Both the position numbers and the translations under genes were made by a program. Source: DASXIF01 sp036498145 (GTDB lineage: Bacteria > Actinomycetota > Actinomycetes > Mycobacteriales > Jatrophihabitantaceae). Taken from it: a stretch of 64,000 nucleotides of DNA. The notes under the pieces are model-generated. The model ran no database searches. It saw only the letters and a program-made list of their open reading frames with translations, and was not told the DNA's origin. The stretch is taken from assembly GCA_963708625.1 (NCBI GenBank), contig CAVPSV010000002.1:930001-994000 (forward strand), read 5' to 3'. Each line of letters opens with the position of its first letter. The stretch's first letter is position 1. This document shows, piece after piece, positions 39,016-47,114 of this stretch.

Positions 39016-39761
39016 AGCCCGGATTCCGGCGTGCGTACCAGGATGCGCCGGCAGTTGTCGCAGCGCACCACCTCCTCCGGCGCCGCGGCGCGAACCGCAG
39101 TCAGCTCGCTGCCGGAAAGTTCGATGTGGCAGCCCTCGCAGCGCCGCTGCCGCAGCATCGCCGCGCCGACCCCGCCACTGTGCTCGCGCGCCCGCTCATA
39201 GATCGCGAGCAGGTCGGCGGGAATCTCTGCCGCGATCACGTCCCGCTGCGTCGTGCGTTCGGCGATCGCCGCGTCTATCTCGGTGAACGCGGCGTCCCGC
39301 GCGGCTTCCAGGTCGGCCCGTTCGGCCACGAGCGCGTCGCGGCGGCTGCTGAGCGAGGAGACGCTGGACTCGGACCCCTCGCGCCGTTCCATCACCTCGA
39401 GCAGCTCGTCCTCCAGCGTCGACTTGCGGCGAGCGAGGGTCGTGATCTCGTGCTGCAGCCCCTCCAGCTCCTTGGCCGGTAGGCCGCCCGACTGCAACCG
39501 CTGCTCGTCCCGGCCGGCCCTCGTCTGCACCGCATCGACATCGTTCTCCAGGCGTCGCTGCTCGTTCGCGATGTCGCCCAGCTGGGTCTGCGCCTCGACC
39601 AATGCGAGGTCCAGGTCAGCTGCCTGGGTAATCCGATCGGTGAGCGCCGCGAGTTCGGGCAACGTCGCGCGTCGATGCCGGAGCTGGGCCAGCGCGGTGT
39701 CGACCGCTTGCAGATCGAGCAGGCGCAGCTGCGGGGGCGAGCTGGTGGTCGGTGCGTTCAC
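39012..39761 (-). CDS. C4-type zinc ribbon / coiled-coil protein
   Basis: A 249-aa protein: a long coiled coil covers residues 15-180, followed by a zinc ribbon with two Cys pairs, CEGC and CDNC, near the C-terminus. Family of Rv2229c and the CT398/FlgZ-like proteins, sometimes described as chaperones or nucleic-acid binding proteins. It overlaps the RNase H fusion and follows the Nif3 gene, an order kept throughout actinobacteria. Confidence 0.88.
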   Translation of the reverse strand: MNAPTTSSPPQLRLLDLQAVDTALAQLRHRRATLPELAALTDRITQAADLDLALVEAQTQLGDIANEQRRLENDVDAVQTRAGRDEQRLQSGGLPAKELEGLQHEITTLARRKSTLEDELLEVMERREGSESSVSSLSSRRDALVAERADLEAARDAAFTEIDAAIAERTTQRDVIAAEIPADLLAIYERAREHSGGVGAAMLRQRRCEGCHIELSGSELTAVRAAAPEEVVRCDNCRRILVRTPESGL

Positions 39762-39788
39762 GGGGAGGCGGGCTCGCTTCCTGATGCC

Positions 39789-40940
39789 TTATGCATTGCC
39801 GGAGGGTGCGGGTGAGTTCGCGTGCAGCGTCCACGGGTCGGTGACCTGACGCGAGACTCGAACCTCCACCGTAGTGCCGAGTTCGGCCCGCAACCGATCG
39901 GCCACCGCGTCCAGCCACGGCGCCTCGGTGGCCCAATGTGCCGCGTCGAGCAAAGCGAGGCCACTTCCGCGTTCGGTCACCGCCTCCCCGGTGCGGTGGT
40001 GCTTGAGGTCCGACGTCAGGTACAGGTCCGCCCCGGCCCGACGCGCCGCATCGGTGTAGTCCTGTCCGGCGCCGCCGCACACCGCGACGGTCCGCACCGG
40101 GTGTTCCGGGTCACCGGCGCACCGCACGCCCCAGACCGTCGCCGGCAGCCGGCGCGCGGCGTGCTCGGTGAACTCGCGGACGGTCGTCGGGTTCGGCAGC
40201 CTGCCCACCCGACCGGTCCCGCGCCGCGTCGGCATCGGTACCTGTGGCAGCAGGTCGAACGCCGGCTCCTCGTACGGATGCGCGACGCGCAACGCGGCGA
40301 CGATCTCGCTCCGGTGGCGCGACGGAGACACCATTTCCAACCGGGTCTCGGCGACGGACTCGATGCGACCCGGGGTACCCACGGCGGGACTCGCCGCCAG
40401 CCCGGGCCGGAACGTGCCCATGCCCTCCACCGTCCAGGCGCACCGGTCGTAGTCGCCGATCGTCCCGGCGCCGGCATGTGCCAACGCGTCGATCAGCGCC
40501 GCCGCGTCCGCGACCGGCACGTACACGACGAGCTTGTCCAGTGCCTCGTCCAGGTGCGGCACCAGCGGCTCGAGGTCGACCAATCCGAGGCGCTCGGCGA
40601 GTGCGTCGGAGACGCCGGGACGCGCGACGTCGGCATTGGTGTGTGCGACGAAGTGCGCGACGCCGCTGCGAATCATGTCGTGCACCAGGCGACCTTTCGG
40701 GTCGCTCGCCGGTACGCCGTGGACGCCGGTCAGCAGCAGCGGATGGTGGGTGAGCAGCATTGTCGCGCCCGAATCCCTGGCCTCGGCCACGGTCTGCGGC
40801 ACCGCATCGACGGCGAGCAGTAGCTGATCGACCCGAGCCTCCGGATCGCCGCAGACGAGCCCGACCGCGTCCCAGGACTCCGCCCATGCCGGGTCGTACC
40901 AGGCATCGAGCAGGGCGATCAGGTCTGCGAGCCGCACCAC
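39789..40940 (-). CDS. Nif3-like dinuclear metal center protein
   Basis: A 383-aa protein of the Nif3/YqfO family. Metal ligands are visible in LLTHHPLLL, AHTNADVARPGVSDALAERLGL, and DAAHWATEAPWLD at the end. The inserted middle domain (HPYEEPAFDLLP) is typical of the longer YqfO form. Often named GTP cyclohydrolase I type 2, but biochemical function is unsettled. Start GTG 40940. First gene of the Nif3 / zinc ribbon / RNase H group. Confidence 0.9.
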   Translation of the reverse strand: MVRLADLIALLDAWYDPAWAESWDAVGLVCGDPEARVDQLLLAVDAVPQTVAEARDSGATMLLTHHPLLLTGVHGVPASDPKGRLVHDMIRSGVAHFVAHTNADVARPGVSDALAERLGLVDLEPLVPHLDEALDKLVVYVPVADAAALIDALAHAGAGTIGDYDRCAWTVEGMGTFRPGLAASPAVGTPGRIESVAETRLEMVSPSRHRSEIVAALRVAHPYEEPAFDLLPQVPMPTRRGTGRVGRLPNPTTVREFTEHAARRLPATVWGVRCAGDPEHPVRTVAVCGGAGQDYTDAARRAGADLYLTSDLKHHRTGEAVTERGSGLALLDAAHWATEAPWLDAVADRLRAELGTTVEVRVSRQVTDPWTLHANSPAPSGNA

Positions 40941-41059
40941 GGCAGCGAACCTACGCGATTGGGTGAGAACGCCGCGACGGCGGCGCCGGCGCTGAGAATG
41001 CGGAACAATGGTGGCGTAGGGACCGGGGGGATCGGCCGGGCTGAGGAGGCGAACGCACC

Positions 41060-41488
41060 GTGGTGCTGTTCGACGGGGTCGTCGGGCTTGCCTTTCTGGC
41101 GCTGTGGATCTTCTGCATCGTCGACGTGATCACCACGCCGGAGGACCGGGTGCGCAACCTGCCGAAGTTGGTGTGGCTGCTGCTGGTCGTGTTGCTGGTC
41201 GATGCCGGCTCCATTGCCTGGCTCGTCGCCGGCCGCAGCTGGGGGGCCAGCAACGGGGCGCCCGCCCGGCGCCCGGATGGCGCGAGTTTCCGCTCGCCCT
41301 GGGGACCTCCCGGCGAGGCGCGGCCGTCTGCGCCGTCTGCCCCGCGGGCGACTCGGGCGCCGCGGGCGACAAACCCGGACGACGACGAGGAGTTCCTGGC
41401 AACGCTTCGCGCTCGAGCCGAGGAGCAACGGCGGCGGGCACGGGAGGCCGAGCGGGGGCCGGACGACTCGGCTCCCGGTTCGGACTGA
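41060..41488 (+). CDS. PLDc_N-type small membrane protein
   Basis: A 142-aa protein: two N-terminal helices (GVVGLAFLALWIFCIVDVI and LVWLLLVVLLVDAGSIAWLV) around TPEDRVRNLPK, then a Pro/Arg-rich disordered tail with an acidic patch (NPDDDEEFL). The helical pair matches the phospholipase-D/nuclease N-terminal module used by many small membrane proteins. Start GTG 41060, preceded by GAGGAGG. Function unknown. Confidence 0.78.
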   Translation: MVLFDGVVGLAFLALWIFCIVDVITTPEDRVRNLPKLVWLLLVVLLVDAGSIAWLVAGRSWGASNGAPARRPDGASFRSPWGPPGEARPSAPSAPRATRAPRATNPDDDEEFLATLRARAEEQRRRAREAERGPDDSAPGSD

Positions 41489-41861
41489 ACTGTCCGGTTC
41501 GTCACCCTGCTGCGCCGCCGGCCCCGCTCGGGCCTGAGACAACGGACGCGTGTCAACAGGCGAGATCGGCCCGCTCGCCTTACCGTTTTTGCTGTGACGC
41601 CTGCAGCAACTGTGGTCGCCGCGCGGATGGGTAGCCGCGCCGGCGAAGCATGGCGTACGGCTCGCGCGCCGGTACGTAACCCGTTCCGTCATCCCGCGCT
41701 GTACACCCTGGCCACGCAATGGCGGCAGGCATTCATTGCGGCGGCGTTGCTCGACCGATCCTCGCCGCGTCAGCGCGGCCGCTGATCTCCGACCGGCGAC
41801 GCCGGATGAACCGGCACCGCAGCAACGTCATGTGCGCGGCGTCATTGCCTACGCTGGCGGG
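41489..41861. other. gene-poor stretch at the edge of the accessory region
   Basis: A 63-codon frame at 41594-41785 starts GTG without a site and has no recognisable product; otherwise nothing is seen. The stretch separates the conserved block from the gene stumps that follow. Confidence 0.4.
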
Positions 41862-41990
41862 GTGCGGGTCGTGTCGATGTTGCCGTCGGCCACCGAGATC
41901 GTCTATGCCCTCGGGGTAGACGATCAACTCGTCGGGGTCACGTTCGAATGCAACGAACCGCCGCACGCCCGCGCCGAGAAGACGATCATC
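41862..41990 (+). pseudogene. BtuF-like cobalamin/siderophore-binding protein, N-terminal stump
   Basis: About 43 residues starting VRVVSMLPSATEIVYALG and continuing LVGVTFECNEPPHA match the start of BtuF-type cytosolic or periplasmic binding proteins (the family runs to about 280 aa). Homology stops after KTIIPT near 41990, where a PIN-domain fragment begins in another frame. No signal peptide is seen. The rest of the gene is absent, so it is a remnant of a deletion or insertion. Confidence 0.65.
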
Positions 41991-42184
41991 CCGACTTCGA
42001 CGCCGCGTCCCGGATCTACCGCACGTGCCGTCGCGCCGGAGTCACACCGCGCGGCATGATCGACTGCATGATCGCCGCGGTGGCCTGGCGACGGGGAGCA
42101 GCCCTGCTGTCCCACGACGTCGATCTCGACCGAGTGGCTCAAGCCATCGGAATCGATCTGGACGACGCTTCGCTGAGCGCCTAA
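41991..42184 (+). pseudogene. VapC-like PIN-domain toxin, C-terminal stump
   Basis: About 64 residues beginning DFDAASRIYRTCRRAG, with GMIDCMIAAVAWRRGAALLSHDVDLDRVA, match the second half of VapC ribonucleases, including the late acidic residues of the PIN site. The first half and any antitoxin are missing. It is joined directly to the BtuF stump in a different frame. Confidence 0.65.
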
Positions 42185-42432
42185 GGGAGTCGCATCGCAG
42201 AGAACCGGCAAACGACCACCTCGACGGTGGGCCTCACTTACCGCCATGCGAACCGCGTCATGAATGTTGCTGGCCGACGGTAGACGTCGGCAGCGGGAGG
42301 CTCTCCTCGCAGGCTCCTGGCTAGAGCGCCAGTCGCGGCAACCGCCGCCTACGTTGTGGCTGCGTCGTTCGATGAGGTCTTATCAGATGCCGTGTTGGTA
42401 ACCCTTACGCCGTACCTACGACCGCCGGCAAA
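42185..42432. other. intergenic region at the left edge of the arsenic cluster
   Basis: No gene or clear inverted repeat is visible. It is a candidate place for the left boundary of the insertion, but no copy of the tRNA-Val 3' end is seen here. Confidence 0.4.
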
Positions 42433-43092
42433 CTATCCGTGGCGAGCGGGTACCCCGAGTTCATCGAGTAGGACGAGAATCCGACGCTCGATCTCGTCGC
42501 GAACGGGTCGGACCCCTTCGACGGCCCGACCGGCCGGGTCATCCAGCACCCATTCCTCGTACCGCTTGCCAGGGAAAACGGGGCATGCGTCGCCACATCC
42601 CATGGTGATCACGACGTCGGCCGCCTGAACGACCTCGTCGGTCCATGGCTTGGGGTACTCCGCCGAGATGTCGATCCCGCGTTCGGCCATCGCTCCGACG
42701 GCAGCCCGATTGACTTCTGCGCCAGGCTCAGATCCACCGGACCAGGCGATTGCTCGATCGCCCGCGTAGTGCTCGAAGAATCCCATCGCCATCTGCGATC
42801 GCCCTGCGTTGTGGACGCACAGGAACAGTACGACCGGCTTGCCATCGACGTGGTGGCCTTCGACGCGCGCTAGCGCCTGTAGGCGTTGCCGGGCGAACCG
42901 TTGCGCGATGAGCGGCAAGAAGGTAATGACCTTGGCGTCCTTGGCGAACTGATCGTAGGAGGAGAAGAGGAAGCGTTCGATCGTCTCAACGCCGAACACG
43001 CTGCCGAACTCGTCCACTAACCAGGTGGCGGCTGTCCTTAGTGCCAGTTGTTGGTCGAGCCGGATCTCGGGCGGTTTGTAGGTCTCAGTCAT
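42433..43092 (-). CDS. arsC: arsenate reductase ArsC (LMW-phosphatase type) with N-terminal helical domain
   Basis: Reduces arsenate to arsenite. The 219-aa protein has an N-terminal three-helix domain (residues 1-80), then the phosphate loop LCVHNAGRSQMA with C92 and R98, and the block MGCGDACPVFPGKRYEEW that is typical of actinobacterial arsenate reductases. These use mycothiol/mycoredoxin or thioredoxin; the sequence does not decide which. ATG 43092 lies 16 bases after the stop of the ArsR-ArsC fusion, so both are in one leftward operon. A longer open frame upstream overlaps the neighbour and is rejected. Confidence 0.9.
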   Translation of the reverse strand: MTETYKPPEIRLDQQLALRTAATWLVDEFGSVFGVETIERFLFSSYDQFAKDAKVITFLPLIAQRFARQRLQALARVEGHHVDGKPVVLFLCVHNAGRSQMAMGFFEHYAGDRAIAWSGGSEPGAEVNRAAVGAMAERGIDISAEYPKPWTDEVVQAADVVITMGCGDACPVFPGKRYEEWVLDDPAGRAVEGVRPVRDEIERRILVLLDELGVPARHG

Positions 43093-43108
43093 TTGACTCA
43101 ATCCTTTG

Positions 43109-43783
43109 TCAGCCACCGATGAGCGATGATGCGAGGTCTTCGACACGTGGTCCGAGCAACTCGACGGCGTCGTCGAAGGCGGCATCCGTGCCGACCCGGA
43201 CGGGGTCGGGGATCGACCAATGGAGGTCGGCGCGCGGGCCGAGCTCCTCGCGCGCCATGTCACAGACGGTGACGATGAGGTCGTCGTCGTTGTACACGTC
43301 GTCTAGCCCCTGGGGCGCTACCCGTCGAAGCGACAACTCGTACCGGTTAGCGGCGGCGAACGTCCGTGCGTCGATACGGTCGGCCGGGTGTGTCCCAGCG
43401 GAGGTTGCGGGTACATCGCTGGCGCGGCGCCACAACGCGACGGCGAGGTGGGAACGAGCGGTGTTGGCTGTACATACGAACACCACCCGGGCCGCGATCT
43501 TCGGCGGATTAAGTCCCAAGCTCGCGAGTAGGTCGCGGGACAACTGCACGTAGCTTCGTCGCCGATCACCCTCGGAGCGCTGGCGTGTGATTAGTCCCTG
43601 TGATTCGAGCACCTTCAGGTGATGCGCGAGCAAGTTGGTCGGCATCGGCAACGTGGTCGCAAGCTCGGACGGGGAGGCGTCGCCGAGTAACAAGGCATCC
43701 ACGATCCGCAGCCGACCAACATCACCAAGTGCGGCGTGCAGAGCAGCGCGACGCTCGGTCGATGTGATTAGCTCAACGTTCAT
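43109..43783 (-). CDS. ArsR-type regulator fused to an LMW-phosphatase/ArsC domain
   Basis: A 224-aa fusion. Residues 1-90 form a winged helix of the ArsR family (GRLRIVDALLLGDASPSELA, NLLAHHLKVLESQGLITR). Residues 97-224 form a low-MW phosphatase domain with VFVCTANTARSHLA, where C104 and R110 make the C-x5-R loop. No Cys metal site is seen in the DNA-binding part. The catalytic half may sense or reduce arsenate while the N-terminal half binds the inverted repeat at 43791-43822. Divergent to the aquaporin gene. The function of such fusions is inferred, not known to me. Confidence 0.8.
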   Translation of the reverse strand: MNVELITSTERRAALHAALGDVGRLRIVDALLLGDASPSELATTLPMPTNLLAHHLKVLESQGLITRQRSEGDRRRSYVQLSRDLLASLGLNPPKIAARVVFVCTANTARSHLAVALWRRASDVPATSAGTHPADRIDARTFAAANRYELSLRRVAPQGLDDVYNDDDLIVTVCDMAREELGPRADLHWSIPDPVRVGTDAAFDDAVELLGPRVEDLASSLIGG

Positions 43784-43790
43784 TGGTTCA

Positions 43791-43822
43791 ATCTTGACTG
43801 AGGTATTTGGTTCGGTCAAGAT
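43791..43822. promoter_or_regulatory. candidate ArsR operator between the divergent arsR-arsC and aquaporin genes
   Basis: Perfect 8-bp inverted repeat ATCTTGAC / GTCAAGAT with 16 bases between, filling the 45-bp gap between the two start codons. Its place lets one bound dimer block both promoters. Confidence 0.6.
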
Positions 43823-43828
43823 GTCCGC

Positions 43829-44566
43829 GTGAATCAATCGACGAGCCTGGCCAAGCAGCGCGCCCGCCGTCTGCTCGCCGAATTCGTAGGCACAGGCTTG
43901 CTCGTCGCCGTCGTGGTTGGTTCAGGTATCGCAGCGCAGCAACTCTCGCCGAACGACGTGGGCATCGAGCTGCTCGAGAACAGCACTGCCACAGCCTTTG
44001 GCCTCGCCGTGCTGATCCTCATGTTCGGCCCCGTCTCCGGAGCACACTTCAATCCAGTCGTGTCCCTCGCCGACTGGGCGCTGGGTCGACGGAGAAGAAA
44101 CGGACTTACCGCGCGCGAGCTCGGTACGTACATCGTCGCCCAGGTCGGCGGCGCGATCTGCGGCTCGCTGCTGGCGAACGTCATGTTCAGCGTCGGTCAG
44201 CACATTTCGACCAAGCATCGGGCGACCGGTGGACACCTCATTGGCGAGATCGTGGCTACGGCGGGCCTGATCGCCCTGATTTTCGCTCTCGCGCGCACCA
44301 ATCGCACTGCCGTGGCAGCACCTGCGGTCGGGGCGTATATCGGCGCGGCGTACTGGTTCACGAGTTCGGCCTCGTTCGCCAATCCGGCGGTGACCATCGG
44401 CCGCATCTTTAGCGACACCTTCGCAGGGATTGCCCCCTCGTCCGTCGGCGGTTTCATCGCCATGCAGCTGATAGGTGCCGTGGTCGGAGTTCTGCTGATC
44501 CTTGCGCTGTATCCAGACGCTGCATCAGCTGCCGATGACGTCGTCGTCCCTCATCAAGCCGACTAA
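43829..44566 (+). CDS. aquaglyceroporin AqpS-like arsenite channel
   Basis: A 245-aa MIP-family channel with six helices. The two pore boxes are HFNPVVS (N75) and FANPAVT (N185, followed by R192). The NPV first box and its place in an ars cluster match AqpS, which lets arsenite leave the cell down its gradient after arsenate reduction. No Acr3 or ArsB pump is in this cluster, so the channel may be the exit route. GTG 43829 begins seven bases after the inverted repeat. The FAD oxidoreductase starts 16 bases after its stop. Confidence 0.85.
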   Translation: MNQSTSLAKQRARRLLAEFVGTGLLVAVVVGSGIAAQQLSPNDVGIELLENSTATAFGLAVLILMFGPVSGAHFNPVVSLADWALGRRRRNGLTARELGTYIVAQVGGAICGSLLANVMFSVGQHISTKHRATGGHLIGEIVATAGLIALIFALARTNRTAVAAPAVGAYIGAAYWFTSSASFANPAVTIGRIFSDTFAGIAPSSVGGFIAMQLIGAVVGVLLILALYPDAASAADDVVVPHQAD

Positions 44567-44582
44567 CCAGACAAAGATCCCC

Positions 44583-45992
44583 ATGCGCCTCGTAGCCATC
44601 GGCGGCAGCGACGCGGGCATTTCGGCCGCATTGCGCGCTCGCGAACTCGACCCCAGATCCGACGTGACGGTCGTGGTTGCCGACGCATACCCCAACTTCT
44701 CGATCTGCGGGATCCCGTATTACATCTCCGGCGAGGTCACGCACTGGCGCAACCTGGCCCACCGCACTCACGCCGATCTGGAAGCGACCGGGATGACACT
44801 GCGACTGAACACTGTCGCGACCGACATCGATGTCGCTGGCCAACGCTTGACGGTGCGTGATGAGCGCGGCGAGATCTCGGCCATTGACTACGACGAGTTG
44901 GTCGTCGGAACCGGGGCCGTTCCCGTCCGTCCATCCACCGATGGCCTCGACGCCTTGGGGGTCGACGACGGCGTCCATCTTCTGCACTCGATGGGTGACA
45001 CTTTCGCACTGACCAAGACGCTCGACCGTCTACCAATTCCCAGCCACGCGCTCATCGTTGGTGCCGGCTACGTGGGACTTGAGATGGCCGAAGGGCTCTC
45101 CGGGCGGGGCATCCATGTCACGCAGCTCGAGATGCTGCCGGAGGTGCTGCCGACAGTCGATCCCGAACTCGGGGCACTCATTCATGCCGAGCTTGTGCGT
45201 CATGGCGTCGACGTGCACACCGGAACGACCGCGACCCGGTTGAGCAAGGTGGACGGTTCCAACCGGCTTCGCGTCGATGGGGTCGGACCCGATGCCAAGC
45301 CTCTGGGTTGGGAGGTTGACGTGGTGTTGGTTGTCGTCGGGGTGCGCCCGGACACCGACCTTCTCGTACGGGCAGGCGCCAAGACCGGGATCCGCGACGC
45401 TGTCGAAGTTGACGAAATGATGGCCACCGGCCTGCCTCACGTTTGGGCGGCTGGCGACTGCGTCGCCACGCACCACCGTCTCCTCGGCATGACTTATCTG
45501 CCACTCGGCACCACCGCCCACAAGCAGGGCCGAGTCGCCGGCGAGAACGCCATCGGCGGGTCGGCACGGTTCGCGGGCAGCCTGGGCACCCAGGTCGTCA
45601 AGGTATTCGACCTGGTCGCCGCACGCACTGGACTTCGCGAGCACGAAGCCATCGCCGCCGGATTCACGCCCGCCACCACCCAGTCGACACCGGACGACCA
45701 CAAGGCCTACTACCCGGGTGCGCAGCCGATCTCGATCAGAATCACGGGTGATGCCACTACCGGCAAGCTCCTCGGCGCGCAGTTGGTTGGCGCGCGCGGC
45801 ACGGAGACAGCCAAGCGGGTTGACACCTACGCCGCCGCGTTGTTCCAAGGACTGACCGTCGATGAAATGAGCCAACTCGACCTGTCATATACGCCACCGC
45901 TCGGCTCACCGTGGGACGCCGTGCAGATGGCCACCCAAGCATGGGTACGCGAACACCAGCTTGGGACCCAGCAGGCAGCACCTCGCCACTGA
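44583..45992 (+). CDS. FAD-dependent pyridine nucleotide-disulfide oxidoreductase (CoA-disulfide reductase-like)
   Basis: A 469-aa flavoprotein. FAD site IGGSDAGISAAL at the N-terminus, single active Cys C42 in NFSICGIPYYISG as in CoA-disulfide reductases and NADH oxidases, NAD site IVGAGYVGLEMAEGL, second FAD block VWAAGDC, and a C-terminal dimerisation domain (YYPGAQPISIRITGD). In ars clusters such enzymes are often found but their step is not settled; it could supply reduced thiols to ArsC. The ATG at 44583 is chosen because homology starts there. Confidence 0.85.
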   Translation: MRLVAIGGSDAGISAALRARELDPRSDVTVVVADAYPNFSICGIPYYISGEVTHWRNLAHRTHADLEATGMTLRLNTVATDIDVAGQRLTVRDERGEISAIDYDELVVGTGAVPVRPSTDGLDALGVDDGVHLLHSMGDTFALTKTLDRLPIPSHALIVGAGYVGLEMAEGLSGRGIHVTQLEMLPEVLPTVDPELGALIHAELVRHGVDVHTGTTATRLSKVDGSNRLRVDGVGPDAKPLGWEVDVVLVVVGVRPDTDLLVRAGAKTGIRDAVEVDEMMATGLPHVWAAGDCVATHHRLLGMTYLPLGTTAHKQGRVAGENAIGGSARFAGSLGTQVVKVFDLVAARTGLREHEAIAAGFTPATTQSTPDDHKAYYPGAQPISIRITGDATTGKLLGAQLVGARGTETAKRVDTYAAALFQGLTVDEMSQLDLSYTPPLGSPWDAVQMATQAWVREHQLGTQQAAPRH

Positions 45993-46000
45993 TCGCTGCC

Positions 46001-46657
46001 ATGTGCTCGATGCCATCCGATGAACCGGCAGGACAGCTGCTCCGGTGGGAAGGTCAGCTCGTTCCATGGGTAACCCGCTGGAGCGGCGAGGTCTTTCGCG
46101 AACCCGTGCAGGTCGAACTCCGCAATGGCCAGCCATACATCTGGTACGCCGGTGGCCTGGGTAAGCGAGACAAGTTCGGGATGCTGTGGCAAGCCGAAGG
46201 TGAGACTCGCGGCGGGAAACCCTTGTTCTCCGAGGTGTCCTGCTACCGCCAGCGAGCGTCGATGCTCGGCAAGATTTGCCAGGTCTGCGGCGGCAAGATC
46301 GACGTGTCCGCCGGCTACTTCGACTGGCTCGTGCCAAAGGCACTGCTCAATGTTTCCAATGGGGAGCTGATCACTACCTCACCACCCACCTGCGCGAAGT
46401 GCATCAAAATCGCGCTCGCAGTATGTCCGCACCTCAAGGCGAACGACTGGGAACTTGTACGGGTATCCGCCTACACGGTGTGGGGCGTCACCGGCGACAT
46501 TATGGTGCGCCACAAGAAGGGCGTGCGGCGGCGAGAGGGCTGCACCTACCAGTACGGGCAAAGAAATCCGATAGCTCCACCGAGCGCCGTGATCGCCAAG
46601 CAGCAGGTGGTCGTCTGGCAGAGATACGACTTCATCGAGATGTCGAACGACTCGTAA
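46001..46657 (+). CDS. hypothetical protein with two CxxC motifs in the arsenic cluster
   Basis: A 218-aa soluble protein starting nine bases after the oxidoreductase stop, so probably in the same operon. Cysteines cluster at C93/C96 (ICQVCGGKI), C131/C134 (CAKCIK) and C142 (AVCPHL), suggesting a zinc site or a thiolate site for arsenite. The N-terminal part has WEGQLVPWVTRW and NGQPYIWYAGG; the C-terminus is basic and then VVVWQRYDFIEMS. I do not recognise the family; a regulatory or nucleic-acid binding role is only a guess. Confidence 0.65.
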   Translation: MCSMPSDEPAGQLLRWEGQLVPWVTRWSGEVFREPVQVELRNGQPYIWYAGGLGKRDKFGMLWQAEGETRGGKPLFSEVSCYRQRASMLGKICQVCGGKIDVSAGYFDWLVPKALLNVSNGELITTSPPTCAKCIKIALAVCPHLKANDWELVRVSAYTVWGVTGDIMVRHKKGVRRREGCTYQYGQRNPIAPPSAVIAKQQVVVWQRYDFIEMSNDS

Positions 46658-46669
46658 CGGCCCGTCGGC

Positions 46670-47023
46670 TTAGGCAGTTGTCCGCATCAGCGTCGCCAAC
46701 CCATCGAGCGCATCGGCACTGATGCCGTAGTACACCCAGACGCCACGTTTTTCGCGAGTAATCAAGCCGGCGTCGTAGAGCACCTTCAGGTGGTGGCTGA
46801 TCGTCGGTTGCGACAGGTCGAACTCCTCGTTCAAGTCGCAGACACAAGCCTCGCCGCCCTCGCACGACGCGATCAACGAAGTCAGACGCAGTCGCACCGG
46901 ATCAGCCAATGCCTTGAGAATCGGAGCTATTCGCTCAGCGTCAGCGAGGCTCATGGGCTCGCGAGCCAACGGCGGGCAGCAGGCGACAGCTTCGACCGCA
47001 GTGAGCGTCAGAGACTTCGACAT
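46670..47023 (-). CDS. arsR: ArsR/SmtB family arsenite-responsive repressor
   Basis: A 117-aa winged-helix repressor. The DNA-binding block is LSQPTISHHLKVLYDAGLI and the wing is REKRGVWVYYGI. Thiol ligands for As(III) are available at C15/C16 (AVACCPP) and at C60/C62 (EACVCDLN), the second matching the ELCVCDL metal motif of classical ArsR. It is divergent to arsI with an operator-like repeat between them, and it may also control the genes upstream. Confidence 0.92.
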   Translation of the reverse strand: MSKSLTLTAVEAVACCPPLAREPMSLADAERIAPILKALADPVRLRLTSLIASCEGGEACVCDLNEEFDLSQPTISHHLKVLYDAGLITREKRGVWVYYGISADALDGLATLMRTTA

Positions 47024-47025
47024 GA

Positions 47026-47052
47026 ATCAATATTGACACTTGTCTATTTGAT
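47026..47052. promoter_or_regulatory. candidate ArsR operator between arsR and arsI
   Basis: ATCAA, 17 bases, TTGAT, directly before the arsR start. ATCAA-N-TTGAT half sites are typical for ArsR/SmtB proteins. It overlaps the likely arsR -10 region, so it would give autorepression. Confidence 0.5.
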
Positions 47053-47114
47053 GTGGCAACCTCGTCCACGAAAGATATAGATGTCTGTCAATGTCCTGTC
47101 TTGAAGGAGGAATC

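Noticed and set aside
41594..41785. 63-codon frame as a gene
   Set aside because: No ribosome binding site, no recognisable product and Arg/Ala-rich composition like non-coding frames here.
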